A DNA stretch of 64,000 nt. Source: Tianweitania populi. GTDB taxonomy: Bacteria > Pseudomonadota > Alphaproteobacteria > Rhizobiales > Rhizobiaceae. The notes beneath the pieces are model-generated. The model was not told the origin of the DNA, searched no databases, and saw nothing but the letters and a program-made list of their open reading frames with translations. Of the stretch, positions 47,321-57,383 are shown in pieces. The stretch is from the NCBI RefSeq assembly GCF_014652875.1, contig NZ_BMZQ01000001.1, forward strand, positions 434,001 to 498,000, written 5' to 3'. How positions within the stretch are numbered: position 1 is the first letter of the stretch; each line of letters opens with the position of its first letter. Both the position numbers and the translations under genes were made by a program.

Positions 47321-48799
47321 TTAGTGCTGGCCGGCCAGATAGCGCTCGACGGTCGCGCGTGTGCCGTCAGCCCACAACGCCTTCAGGCTCTTGGCGAAGG
47401 CCGCCGCAAAGACTTCGGACTTGGCGACGTCGCCATAGATGTCGCTCATGGCAAGCCAGGCCGAAGGATCGCTCTTGGCAGCCCGCGCAGTCTCCTGCAG
47501 GCGGTCCCAGGACGGATCGTTCGGCTCGGTCACCGCGCCGGAGTCGGTCGTGCCCTCGCAATACCGGCACCACAAAGCCGATTCGAATGCGAGGCCGTCC
47601 ACCGAGGCACCCGCCTTGAGGCGGTCGGCGATGGTCGGCACGATGAACTTCGGCTGGCGGTTGGAGCCGTCGAGGCAGAGGCGGCGGATGGTGTCGCCGA
47701 TCTTCGGGTTCGAGAAGCGGCGTACGATCAACTCGTAATACTCGTCGAGCACCACGCCGGGTACCGGCGGCACGGTGGGGATGATCTCGTCGCGCTCCAC
47801 CTTGTCGAGGAAGCGTGCCACCAGCGGCTCGGCCATGCCTTCATCCACGAAATGGATGTCGAGCAGACCAGCGGGATAGGCGATCGTCGCATGCCCGCCA
47901 TTGAGGATGCGGATCTTCATCAGTTCGAAGGGCGAAACATCCGGCACGAACTGAACGCCGACTTTCTCCAGCGCGGGGCGCCCGGCCGTGAACTTGTCTT
48001 CCAGCACCCACTGCTTGAAGGGTTCGCAGAACACCGGCCAGTTGTCTTCCACGCCGAAATCATCGCGCAAAAGGGTGCGCTCACGATCCGACGTTGCCGG
48101 CGTAATGCGATCGACCATGCCATTCGGGAAGGCCACGGTTTCGCGCACCCATGCCGCAAAATCTGTATCGAACAGCTCAGCCAGACCCGCCACCGCATCG
48201 CGCGTGACATGTCCGTTATGGGGAATGTTGTCGCAGGACATGACCGTGAAAGGTACGGCTCCTGCCTCGCGGCGCTGCTTCAAGCCGGCCAGGATCAAGC
48301 CGAACACGGTGGTCGGCGCGTCCGGTGATGCGGCGTCGGCCACGATCGCCGGATGCTTCGGGTTGAACTTGCCGGTCGACGCGTCGATGAAGTAGCCGCC
48401 CTCGGTGATGGTCAGCGATACGATGCGGATTGCCGGATCGGCCAGCGTGGCGAGGATCCGAGCCGTGTCGCCCGGCGCAATAAAGTCGATCATCGCACCC
48501 GTGACGCGGGCTTCCATATGTCCGGTGTCCTGCTCAACCACAGTGGTCAGCCAATCCTGCGCGCCGAGCTTCTCATGCATGGCGGCTTCGGACGGCAGCA
48601 CGCCGGCACCGATGATCGCCCAGTCATGATCCGCACCCGTGGCGAACAGATCGTCGAGGTAAACCGCCTGATGCGCGCGATGGAAGTTGCCGACGCCGAA
48701 ATGCAGAATACCCGCCTTCAGGTCGGAGCGGTCATAACGGGGAGCAGGGACCTTGGCCGGCAGATCGGACAGCGCGGCAGCAGACAATTTCACAGACAT
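47321..48799 (-). CDS. mtlK: Mannitol/polyol 2-dehydrogenase
   Basis: 492-residue long-chain mannitol dehydrogenase (NAD-dependent; mannitol to fructose, often arabitol or sorbitol too). The Rossmann start ILHFGVGNFHRAHQA lies near 31-45. The family signature KIRILNGGHATIAYPAG, with the catalytic lysine, lies near 296-312. The ATG at 48799 has GGAAG upstream; the longer frame to 48865 is rejected. It sits between the ATPase gene and the HAD gene of the operon. Confidence 0.92.
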   Translation of the reverse strand: MSVKLSAAALSDLPAKVPAPRYDRSDLKAGILHFGVGNFHRAHQAVYLDDLFATGADHDWAIIGAGVLPSEAAMHEKLGAQDWLTTVVEQDTGHMEARVTGAMIDFIAPGDTARILATLADPAIRIVSLTITEGGYFIDASTGKFNPKHPAIVADAASPDAPTTVFGLILAGLKQRREAGAVPFTVMSCDNIPHNGHVTRDAVAGLAELFDTDFAAWVRETVAFPNGMVDRITPATSDRERTLLRDDFGVEDNWPVFCEPFKQWVLEDKFTAGRPALEKVGVQFVPDVSPFELMKIRILNGGHATIAYPAGLLDIHFVDEGMAEPLVARFLDKVERDEIIPTVPPVPGVVLDEYYELIVRRFSNPKIGDTIRRLCLDGSNRQPKFIVPTIADRLKAGASVDGLAFESALWCRYCEGTTDSGAVTEPNDPSWDRLQETARAAKSDPSAWLAMSDIYGDVAKSEVFAAAFAKSLKALWADGTRATVERYLAGQH

Positions 48800-48878
48800 G
48801 GCAGTTCTTCCAGATTTCGCTAGGGCATCTTGGCCATAGGCGATGGTCGTTTCATGACAAGGCAACGCCGCCTTGTGC

Positions 48879-49889
<1,011 letters not shown>

Positions 49890-49945
49890 ATGTCTCCCCT
49901 TCAAGCCCTGCGCCACTTACGCGGCACGGCGGCCCTTGTCTTTGT

Positions 49946-50770
49946 TTACTTCACCGCACCGAAGGTCAAACCGCGAACCAGCTGACGCTGGGAGAACCAG
50001 CCCATGATCAGGATCGGCGCGATCGCCATGGTGGATGCGGCCGACAGCTTTGCCCAGAACAGACCTTGCGGGCTGGAAAAGGACGCGATGAAAGCGGTCA
50101 GCGGCGCGGCGTTGGTGGTGGTCAAACGGATCGTCCAGAACGCTTCGTTCCAGGCGAGAATGATGTTGAGCAACAGCGTCGAGGCAATGCCCGGCACCGC
50201 CATCGGCGTCAGCACATAGATGATCTCGTTCCACAAGGACGCGCCGTCCATGCGCGACGCTTCCAGGATCTCGCCGGGGATCTCGCGGAAATAGGTGTAA
50301 AGCATCCATACAACGATCGGCAGGTTGATCAGCGTCAGCATGACGGTCAGACCGATGCGGCTGTCGAGCAGACCCCAGTCGCGGAACAGAAGATAAATTG
50401 GCACGAGAACCGCGACCGCCGGCATCATCTTGGTGGACAACATCCACATCAGGATGTCCTTGGTGCGGCGCGTCGGCGAAAACGCCATCGACCATGCGGC
50501 CGGAATGGCCACGATCAGAGCCAGCACCGTCGATCCCAGCGAGATGATCACCGAATTCATGAAGGGCCGGAAGTAATCGCGCTGGGTTTCCACGTCGATA
50601 TAGTTCTGGAACGTGCCCGACGGAATTAGGCTGATGCCGGCAATGGCTTCCGGCTCCGTCTTGAAGCTGGTGATAATCGTATAAAGGATCGGGAAAAAGA
50701 TCACGAGGGCGATCACCCAGGCGACCACGGTCCAGGCGATCTTCTGTCCGGTTGAGGCAGTGCGAGCCAT
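49946..50770 (-). CDS. smoG: Polyol ABC transporter, permease SmoG-like
   Basis: 274-residue MalG-type permease with six membrane helices. The coupling EAA loop is EILEASRMDGASLWNEIIYVLTPMA, near residues 167-191. It follows smoF by 10 bp. Confidence 0.88.
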   Translation of the reverse strand: MARTASTGQKIAWTVVAWVIALVIFFPILYTIITSFKTEPEAIAGISLIPSGTFQNYIDVETQRDYFRPFMNSVIISLGSTVLALIVAIPAAWSMAFSPTRRTKDILMWMLSTKMMPAVAVLVPIYLLFRDWGLLDSRIGLTVMLTLINLPIVVWMLYTYFREIPGEILEASRMDGASLWNEIIYVLTPMAVPGIASTLLLNIILAWNEAFWTIRLTTTNAAPLTAFIASFSSPQGLFWAKLSAASTMAIAPILIMGWFSQRQLVRGLTFGAVK

Positions 50771-50780
50771 GATCGTTTCC

Positions 50781-51653
50781 TCAGCGGTCCAGGTTCTTGC
50801 CGACCGCGCGCATCACGAACAGCGCGACGATATTGGCAAGCACGATTGCAATCACACCGCCGGCCGAAGCACCGCCGACATCATAGCCGAGCAGCGCGGT
50901 GCGGTAGATCAGGAAGGGCAGGTTGGTGGAAGCGTAGCCGGGGCCGCCGTTGGTGGTGACCAGGATCTCGGCATAAACGCTGAGCAGGAAGATGGTCTGG
51001 ATCAAGATCACGACAGTGATCGCGCGCGCCATATGCGGCAGCGTCAAATGCCAGAAGCGCGCCACAAGGCCTGCGCCATCCATTTCGGCTGCTTCCTTCT
51101 GCTCGCCATCGAGTGACTGCAGCGAAGTCAGCAGGATCAGCGTCGCGAAAGGCAACCACTGCCAGGCCACGATGATGATGATCGACAACAGCGGAAATTG
51201 CGCAAACCAATCGATCGGGGTCGCGCCGAACACCTTGAATAGGTCGGCCAGCACCCCGTAGCCTGGATGCATGATCATGTTCTTCCAGATCAGCGCGGCC
51301 ACCGGCGGCATGACGAAGAAGGGCGAGATCACGAGAATGCGCACAATGCCCTGACCGAACATCGGTTGGTCGAGCAGAAGAGCCAGCGCGATACCGCCGA
51401 CGATCGTGATGAAAAGGACGCCGCCAACGATCAGCAGCGTGTTCCAGATCGACTGGAAGAAGGCGGGGTCGGTGTAGAAGAACTGGTAGTTGAACAGACC
51501 AGCCCATGACACATTGGCGGGGTTGAGGAGATTGTAGTTCTGGAACGAGAACCACAGCGTCATCGCCAGCGGCACGATCATCCAGACAAGCAGCAAGAGC
51601 ACCGAAGGCATCATCATGATGCGGGCGAGCGTCCGGGTCTGTCTCGTAGCCAT
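50781..51653 (-). CDS. smoF: Polyol ABC transporter, permease SmoF-like
   Basis: 290-residue MalF-type permease with six membrane helices. The coupling loop is EQKEAAEMDGAGLVARFWHLTLP near 189-211. The ATG at 51653 has GGGGAG upstream; the longer frame to 51725 runs into the untranslated gap. It pairs with SmoG to form the channel. Confidence 0.88.
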   Translation of the reverse strand: MATRQTRTLARIMMMPSVLLLLVWMIVPLAMTLWFSFQNYNLLNPANVSWAGLFNYQFFYTDPAFFQSIWNTLLIVGGVLFITIVGGIALALLLDQPMFGQGIVRILVISPFFVMPPVAALIWKNMIMHPGYGVLADLFKVFGATPIDWFAQFPLLSIIIIVAWQWLPFATLILLTSLQSLDGEQKEAAEMDGAGLVARFWHLTLPHMARAITVVILIQTIFLLSVYAEILVTTNGGPGYASTNLPFLIYRTALLGYDVGGASAGGVIAIVLANIVALFVMRAVGKNLDR

Positions 51654-51786
51654 TGCGTCTCCCCAGTCTGTGCTTCGCAAACGGCACAGTACATCTATCA
51701 GATAGAAGAAAATCGCCCGACACAAGCCGGGCGATGAAGGTTGCCGAAACCAACTGATTTCGGCAACACAAGTATTGGGCAGGCGC

Positions 51787-53103
51787 TTACTTGATGTAGC
51801 CGCCGCGGGTCATTTCGCGGGTGCTGACCTGCTGGGCCTGTGCAAGCGCGTCATCGACGCTGGACTGACCGGCAAGCGCTGCCGAGAACAGCTGGCCAAC
51901 GGTGGTGCCGAGGCTCTGGAACTCGGGGATCGAAACCCACTGGCCACCGATATACGGAACCGGCTTCACGGTCGGCTTGGTGATGTTGGCAGCCTGGATC
52001 GCCTTGAAGGTCGGGCCGGCAAACGGCGTCTTCTTGTATTCCGCATTGTCGTAGAGCGAGGTGCGCGTGCCGGGAGGAACGGCGGCCCAGCTTTCCTTGG
52101 ATGCGACGAGCTCGGTATAGCCCTTGCTGGTTGCCCAGCCGATGAACTTCTGTGCAGCCTCAGCCTTGGTCGAGCCGGCCGGGATTGCGAGGTTCCACGA
52201 CCACAGCCAGTTGCCGTGATTGTCGACGCCTTCCTTGGACGGGAAGATCGCATAGCCGACCTTGTCGGCAACCGTCGAGTTCTTCGGGTCGGCGACGAAG
52301 GAAGCGGCAACCGTCGCATCCATCCACATGCCGCACTGGCCCTGCTGGAACAGCGTCAGGTTCTCGTTGAAGCCGTTGGAAGAGGCACCGGACGGGCCGG
52401 CATCCTTCATCAGGTCGACATAGAACTGCAGAGACTCCTTCCACTCCGGCTGGTCGAACTGGGGCTTCCAGTTCTCGTCGAACCAGCGGCCGCCGAACGA
52501 GTTGTTGAGCGCGGTGAGGAACGCCATGTTCTCGCCCCAGCCGGCCTTGCCGCGAAGGCAGATGCCGCTGAGATTGGCGTTGCGGTCGGTGATCTTGCGC
52601 GCAGCGTCGGCGATGAACTCCCAGGTCGGGTTTTCCGGCATAGTCAGGCCGGCCTTCTCGAACAGGTCGGTGCGATACATCAGCATCGCGGATTCGCCGT
52701 AGAACGGCGCAGCATAAAGCTTGCCTTCCATCTGGAGGCCGCTGCGGATGGACGGGAGCAGGTCGTCGGCATCGTAGTCGGCGCCCAGATTGTCGAGCGG
52801 CAGGAGCCAGCCCTGCTTGGCCCAGATTGGCACTTCATAGTTGCCGATGGTCATGACGTCGTACTGACCGCCCTTGGTGGCGACATCCGTGGTCACGCGC
52901 TCGCGCAGAACGTTTTCTTCCAGCGTCACCCAGTTGAGCTGGATGTCCGGGTTCTTCGTGGTGAAATCTTCCGTCAGCGACTGCATGCGGATCATGTCGC
53001 CGTTGTTCACGGTCGCAATGGTCAGCGTGGTCGATTGTGCCTGCGCAGTGCCGGCGATTGCCAGCAGCGAACATGCGCCGAGCATCAGTGTTTTCAGCGT
53101 CAT
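51787..53103 (-). CDS. smoE: Polyol ABC transporter, periplasmic binding protein
   Basis: 438-residue family 1 extracellular solute-binding protein with a signal peptide ending at GTAQAQS. The mature part is Trp- and Asn-rich, as in sugar-alcohol binders. With smoFGK and mtlK it matches the sorbitol/mannitol uptake operon of rhizobia and Rhodobacter. GGGAGG lies upstream of the ATG. A gap of about 130 bp separates it from smoF, common where the binding protein is made in excess. Confidence 0.9.
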   Translation of the reverse strand: MTLKTLMLGACSLLAIAGTAQAQSTTLTIATVNNGDMIRMQSLTEDFTTKNPDIQLNWVTLEENVLRERVTTDVATKGGQYDVMTIGNYEVPIWAKQGWLLPLDNLGADYDADDLLPSIRSGLQMEGKLYAAPFYGESAMLMYRTDLFEKAGLTMPENPTWEFIADAARKITDRNANLSGICLRGKAGWGENMAFLTALNNSFGGRWFDENWKPQFDQPEWKESLQFYVDLMKDAGPSGASSNGFNENLTLFQQGQCGMWMDATVAASFVADPKNSTVADKVGYAIFPSKEGVDNHGNWLWSWNLAIPAGSTKAEAAQKFIGWATSKGYTELVASKESWAAVPPGTRTSLYDNAEYKKTPFAGPTFKAIQAANITKPTVKPVPYIGGQWVSIPEFQSLGTTVGQLFSAALAGQSSVDDALAQAQQVSTREMTRGGYIK

Positions 53104-53192
53104 CCTGTACCTCCCGTTTGGGGCTTTTCAGCAAATGCCTTCGCCTTGGGCGAATGTCCGAAGCTTGGCGTCTAAGTCAATAAAAATCTGTT

Positions 53193-53205
53193 GCTGCAAT
53201 GCAGC
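53193..53205. promoter_or_regulatory. Palindrome GCTGCA-A-TGCAGC upstream of smoE
   Basis: A perfect 13-bp palindrome about 90 bp before smoE, just upstream of a minus-strand TTGACT box with an ACATTC-like box 17 bp further on. Candidate operator of the polyol operon. Confidence 0.35.
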
Positions 53206-53206
53206 G

Positions 53207-53228
53207 AAAGCGCGGGTTTCCGCGCTTT
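53207..53228 (-). terminator. Hairpin after the LysR gene
   Basis: AAAGCGCGG and CCGCGCTTT form a 9-bp stem with a 4-nt loop, 14 nt past the LysR stop. On the minus strand only the UUU of the stem itself is U-rich, so it is a weak terminator. Confidence 0.5.
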
Positions 53229-53242
53229 TCCAGAAGCATCCA

Positions 53243-54141
53243 CTAGGTAGGTCCAGCTTTGAACTGGTCCAGTAGCCATTCGCGGAATGCTTTGATTTTA
53301 GCAACATTCCTGCGGCTTTCGGCATGAACCAGCCAGTAATTCTGGCCATCGCTGCCCAAATGCTCGAAAGGCTGCACCAAAGCTCCGCTACGTAAAGCTT
53401 CTCCAAAGAAGGCTGGCGTCAGCATGGCAACAGCATTGCCGGCAAGCGCAGCACTCGCGGCGATGGCCTGTGACTCCAGATCGTTGCGCGGCCGTGTCGC
53501 CAGACTGTCGGGCGGCAGGCCGACGCTTTCCAGCCAGCTCGCCCACCAGGGATCGAAGGCGTCGATGATCGGCAGGCGAAGCAGGTCGGCGGGTTCGTTC
53601 AACGGCCCTGCGCGATTGAGAAGGAGCGGGCTCAGCATCGGCGTGAAGGTGATCGGCATGAGCTTGTGTGCTGCCAACCCTGGCCATTTCCCGAAGCCGC
53701 CACGAATGCCGACGTCGACCTGCTCGCGCGTGAAATCGCGGTTGCGCGATTCGGTATCGAGGCGAACCGCGATATGCGGATGCTCGAGTTGAAAAAGCCC
53801 AAGCCGCGGCGCCAGCCAGTTCGAAGCAAAGGTCGCGACACTCGACAACGCCAACACGGACCGGCTTTCACCGCGCGCATCCTTATAGGCCTCGCGCAGA
53901 CGCTCGAACGCATCGCTGACCGACGGGCTGAAGCGCGCGCCGACCTCCGTCAGTTCCACCTGGCGCGGTCGGCGCAGAAAGAGGGGGCGCCGATGCGGTC
54001 TTCCAGCACCTTGATCTGGTAGCTGACGGCCGCCTGCGTCATGCCGAGCTCTTCCGCCGCCTTGGTGAAAGACAGCAATCGCGCAGCCGCTTCGAACACC
54101 CGCAGAGCCGCAAGCGGAGGCAGATCCGACGCGTCAGGCAT
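53243..54141 (-). pseudogene. LysR-family regulator (GcvA-like) broken by a one-base deletion
   Basis: The N-terminal 63-residue frame has the helix-turn-helix LSFTKAAEELGMTQAAVSYQ and should continue IGAPLFLRRPRQVELTEVG. Instead a run of five C (minus strand, 53983-53987) shifts it to an early stop. The rest, ELTEVGARFSPSV to the C-terminus, is intact in another frame. One extra C restores a 299-residue protein of normal length. It could be a recent pseudogene, a sequencing error or slippage at the C-run. It lies beside the polyol operon but could also serve other genes. Confidence 0.8.
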
Positions 54142-54233
54142 AAACGCTCCTTATGCATCCTGATCGAGGTTCGATTGGATCAATAAGCGCCGAACGATCA
54201 CCTTTCTGCAAGATGCAGATTGGGAGAAAGATC

Positions 54234-54458
54234 ATGAGAAGCGACGGTGTTGTCCTAGGTACAGTTGAAGTTTCGCTGCTGGCGCGCGCTATCGCGGCAG
54301 CTTTGGCAATGATGAAGCGCGGAAGAACCGCTTCCAGACCGCCCCATCTCCGCCGCGAAGACCTCACGCCTCATCTGGCGCGCGATCTCGGTCTCACTGA
54401 TGGTATGGAAAAGCCCAGCCTATCGCCGGGCATCATCGAGCAGGCGCCGCGCCTTTGA
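54234..54458 (+). CDS. Small DUF1127-like protein
   Basis: 74-residue basic protein. GGGAG precedes the ATG at 54234. The C-terminal half LRREDLTPHLARDLGLTDG resembles the arginine-rich DUF1127 motif of rhizobial stress and phosphate-linked small proteins. It is divergent from the LysR gene, an arrangement typical of a LysR target. The match is short, so family assignment is tentative. Confidence 0.55.
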   Translation: MRSDGVVLGTVEVSLLARAIAAALAMMKRGRTASRPPHLRREDLTPHLARDLGLTDGMEKPSLSPGIIEQAPRL

Positions 54459-54480
54459 AGCGCCTGCCATCCGCTATCCG

Positions 54481-55242
54481 TCACTCCGGCAGGCGGAACG
54501 TCTTGAAGCGGTTGTCGCGAACGTGGAACAGCTGACCGGTCTCGGTCCGGTCCGGTCCGGTGATCGCCACGATGCGCGCCGCGACTTCGCTGGCGGTCGG
54601 CAGGGTGGACGGGTCTTCGCCAGGAACGGCCTGAGCGCGCATGGCAGTACGCGTCGCGCCGGGATCAACGGCGTTGACGCGCAGTGCCATGTTCTTGGTT
54701 TCGTCAGCCCAGCTGCGCGCCAGCGCCTCAACCGCAGCCTTCGACGCCGCATAAGGACCCCAGAAGGCGCGCGGGTTGGCAGCAGCCCCTGAGGATAGCA
54801 GCAGCGCGCGGCCAGCTTCCGACTGGCGCAGCAGCGGATCCACCGAGCGGATCAATCGCCAGGTCGCGTTGACGTTGAGCGTCATGACCTGCTCGAACAC
54901 TTTCGCTTCGACGTGGCCGAGCGGTGCAATGACGCCGAGAACGCCGGCATTGGCGATCAGGATGTCCAGCTTCTTCCAACGCTCGAAGATCGCGCCACCC
55001 AGGCGGTCGATGCCAGCCATGTCGCCCAGATCGAGCGGCACGAGGGTGGCTTCACCCTTGCCGGTCCGCGCGCGTTCTTGGCGGATGTCGTCGTCCAACT
55101 CTTCGAGGCCGCCGACGGTGCGTGCCACCGCGATGACATGCGCACCGGCTGCCGCCAACTGCTTGGCGAGATGATAGCCGATGCCGCGCGAAGCGCCGGT
55201 TACCAGCGCGACCTGTCCGGTCAGATCAGGGGCAGTGCTCAT
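54481..55242 (-). CDS. Short-chain dehydrogenase/reductase
   Basis: 253-residue classical SDR. The cofactor motif is TGASRGIGYHLAKQ (near 17-30), with NAG near 98, the catalytic Ser in LLSSGAA and the YAASK pair near 165-169. The ATG at 55242 is chosen over an upstream in-frame ATG at 55305, since it starts the usual N-terminus. Substrate unknown. It is divergent from sugE and its riboswitch. Confidence 0.9.
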   Translation of the reverse strand: MSTAPDLTGQVALVTGASRGIGYHLAKQLAAAGAHVIAVARTVGGLEELDDDIRQERARTGKGEATLVPLDLGDMAGIDRLGGAIFERWKKLDILIANAGVLGVIAPLGHVEAKVFEQVMTLNVNATWRLIRSVDPLLRQSEAGRALLLSSGAAANPRAFWGPYAASKAAVEALARSWADETKNMALRVNAVDPGATRTAMRAQAVPGEDPSTLPTASEVAARIVAITGPDRTETGQLFHVRDNRFKTFRLPE

Positions 55243-55361
55243 GGGCCTGTATCCAGCTCCCGATTGTTGAAAACTGAGCGCTGATAGCGGGATTTCGGCG
55301 CTCACGGAACCCCGCCCGCTCAGCCACCTTGTCGCGTGCAGCCAGGTCGCCTAGGTAAGAG

Positions 55362-55425
55362 CGGCCGGGACGACCCGGCTTATCACAGACATGGATGGGG
55401 ACGACCTCATCGCCTCTCATAGGAG
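55362..55425 (+). promoter_or_regulatory. Guanidine-II (mini-ykkC) riboswitch
   Basis: Two hairpins with identical ACGA loops: GCCGGG-ACGA-CCCGGC at 55364-55379 and GATGGGG-ACGA-CCTCATC (one G-U pair) at 55394-55411, joined by a 14-nt linker. The AGGAG ribosome site of sugE follows at 55421-55425. Paired stem-loops with ACGR tetraloops define the guanidine-II class, known to turn on guanidinium exporters of the SugE/Gdx type. Confidence 0.92.
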
Positions 55426-55433
55426 ATCGGGCG

Positions 55434-55751
55434 ATGGCCTGGATCATTCTCATCATTGCCGGCCTGTTTGAAGTCGGCTGGGCCGTTGGCCTCAAATTCA
55501 CCGAAGGTTTCACCCGCATGGTGCCGACGGGTCTGACGGTTGTTTCCATGGTCATCAGCCTTGGCTTGCTGGGCATCGCCTTACGCACCCTGCCGCTCGG
55601 CACGGCCTACGCAATCTGGACCGGCGTTGGCACAGTCGGCACTGCCATTCTCGGCATGGCGCTGTTCGGCGAGCCGGCGCAAGCGATGCGGCTCGTTTGT
55701 ATCGGCCTGATCGTTGCGGGTATTGTCGGGCTGAAGCTCGTCACCCATTGA
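55434..55751 (+). CDS. gdx: Guanidinium exporter of the SMR family (SugE/Gdx)
   Basis: 105-residue small multidrug-resistance-type membrane protein with four helices. The conserved glutamate is in [15 protein letters not shown] (about Glu13), and the sequence follows the SugE rather than the EmrE pattern ([14 protein letters not shown]). The guanidine-II riboswitch directly upstream makes guanidinium export the likely role, with the gene switched on when guanidine builds up. AGGAG stands 8 nt before the ATG. Confidence 0.94.
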   Translation: MAWIILIIAGLFEVGWAVGLKFTEGFTRMVPTGLTVVSMVISLGLLGIALRTLPLGTAYAIWTGVGTVGTAILGMALFGEPAQAMRLVCIGLIVAGIVGLKLVTH

Positions 55752-55755
55752 GCAA

Positions 55756-55784
55756 AGAAAAAGGCCGGTTTGATCCGGCCTTTT
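55756..55784. terminator. Bidirectional terminator between gdx and purF
   Basis: GGCCGG-TTTGAT-CCGGCC flanked by an A-run on one side and TTTT on the other. It can stop transcripts from both convergent genes. Confidence 0.85.
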
Positions 55785-55806
55785 GCTGCACCTGCCTAAG
55801 GGCGGC

Positions 55807-57315
55807 TCAACCGTTGCTGGCCAAAAGCGACAACTTGTTGCCCATGGTCTCGCCATCCTTGTCGAGGAGGCGAGTCGGATAATCGCCGGTGAAATAGTGG
55901 TCGGTGAACTGCGGCCGCGCATTGTTGCGCGGCATGCCGCCGACTGCACGATAAAGCCCATCGATCGACAGGAACTCAAGCGAGTCGGCGCCGATATAGC
56001 GGCACATCGCTTCCAGGCTGTCATACTGGTTGGCCAGCAGCTTCTCGCGATCCGGCGTGTCGATGCCGTAATAATCCGGATAATAGATCATCGGGCTGGC
56101 GACGCGCAGATGCACTTCGCGCGCGCCGGCATCGCGGATCATCTGCACAATCTTCAGCGAAGTCGTGCCACGCACGATCGAATCATCGACCAAGACGACG
56201 CGCTTGCCCTCGATCATCGCGCGATTGGCCGAATGCTTCAGCTTTACGCCAAATGCTCGGATCTGCTGCGTCGGCTCGATAAAGGTGCGGCCGACATAGT
56301 GATTGCGGATGATGCCGTATTCAAACGGAATACCGCTTTCCTGCGCATAGCCGAGGGCTGCCGGCGTGCCGCCATCGGGCACCGGCACGACGACATCGGC
56401 CTCAACCGGTGCTTCCCGCGCGAGGTTGATGCCCATGTTCTTGCGCGCAACATAAACGCTGCGTCCGCCCACGACCGAATCCGGCCGGGCGAAATAGACA
56501 TACTCGAACAGGCACAGCCGCTCCGGCTGCCCGTTGCCAGCCTTGCGCGCATCGATCGAAATCGAGCCATCCGGCTGGATCTCGCAGATGATGACTTCGC
56601 CATTCTCGACATCGCGGACGAACTTCGCCCCAATGATGTCGAGTGCGCAGGTCTCGGAAGCAAAGATCGGCTTGCCGTCGAGTTCGCCCATCACCAGCGG
56701 CCGAATGCCGGTGGGGTCGCGCGCGGCAATCAGCTTGGTCCGGGTAATCGCTACCATCGAATAGCCGCCTTCCATCTGGCGGATCGCATCGATGAAGCGG
56801 TCGGCCGTGGAGGAATAGCGCGAGCGGGCGATCAGGTGCAGAACCACTTCGGTGTCCGACGTGGACTGGCAGATGGCGCCGCCGGCAATCAACTGGCGCC
56901 GCAGCGTCAGACCGTTGGTGAAGTTGCCATTATGCGCAATTGCAATGCCGCCGACTTCCAGCTCGGCAAACAGCGGCTGCACGTTGCGCAGGGCCACTTC
57001 GCCGGTGGTGGAATAGCGCACATGGCCCATTGCGATCGTGCCGGGCAGCTTCGCCAGCGTGACCGGATCGGTATAATGATCGCCGACCAGGCCCATGCGG
57101 CGCTCGGAATGGAAGCGCAAACCGTCGAAGGACACGATGCCGGCCGCTTCCTGCCCGCGATGCTGCAGGGCGTGAAGGCCAAGCGCCGTCAGAGTGGCCG
57201 CGTCGGGGTGGCCGAGGATGCCGAAGACGCCGCATTCCTCATGCAACTCGTCGCCGAAAACATCATCGACCTCGGAACGGTGATCGTCCGAGGAAAGGTC
57301 CGCACCATGCATCAT
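55807..57315 (-). CDS. purF: Amidophosphoribosyltransferase
   Basis: 502-residue first enzyme of purine synthesis. A propeptide of about 27 residues precedes the nucleophile Cys28 (EECGVFGI) of the glutaminase domain. The phosphoribosyltransferase loop is VVLVDDSIVRGTTS near 360. Four cysteines typical of [4Fe-4S] forms are not obvious. It is last of the dnaB-alr-radA-cvpA-purF run, 68 bp after cvpA. The cvpA-purF order is widely conserved. Confidence 0.97.
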   Translation of the reverse strand: MMHGADLSSDDHRSEVDDVFGDELHEECGVFGILGHPDAATLTALGLHALQHRGQEAAGIVSFDGLRFHSERRMGLVGDHYTDPVTLAKLPGTIAMGHVRYSTTGEVALRNVQPLFAELEVGGIAIAHNGNFTNGLTLRRQLIAGGAICQSTSDTEVVLHLIARSRYSSTADRFIDAIRQMEGGYSMVAITRTKLIAARDPTGIRPLVMGELDGKPIFASETCALDIIGAKFVRDVENGEVIICEIQPDGSISIDARKAGNGQPERLCLFEYVYFARPDSVVGGRSVYVARKNMGINLAREAPVEADVVVPVPDGGTPAALGYAQESGIPFEYGIIRNHYVGRTFIEPTQQIRAFGVKLKHSANRAMIEGKRVVLVDDSIVRGTTSLKIVQMIRDAGAREVHLRVASPMIYYPDYYGIDTPDREKLLANQYDSLEAMCRYIGADSLEFLSIDGLYRAVGGMPRNNARPQFTDHYFTGDYPTRLLDKDGETMGNKLSLLASNG

Positions 57316-57383
57316 GAAGGCCCTTCAGCTCGCGCTCGCTGGCTTAAAGCGCGCATATAATGAAAGTCTGCGCGCTTCGCCAC

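Noticed and set aside
55783-57360. Antisense open frame (525 codons) over purF
   Set aside because: Mirror of purF codons; composition unlike a protein.
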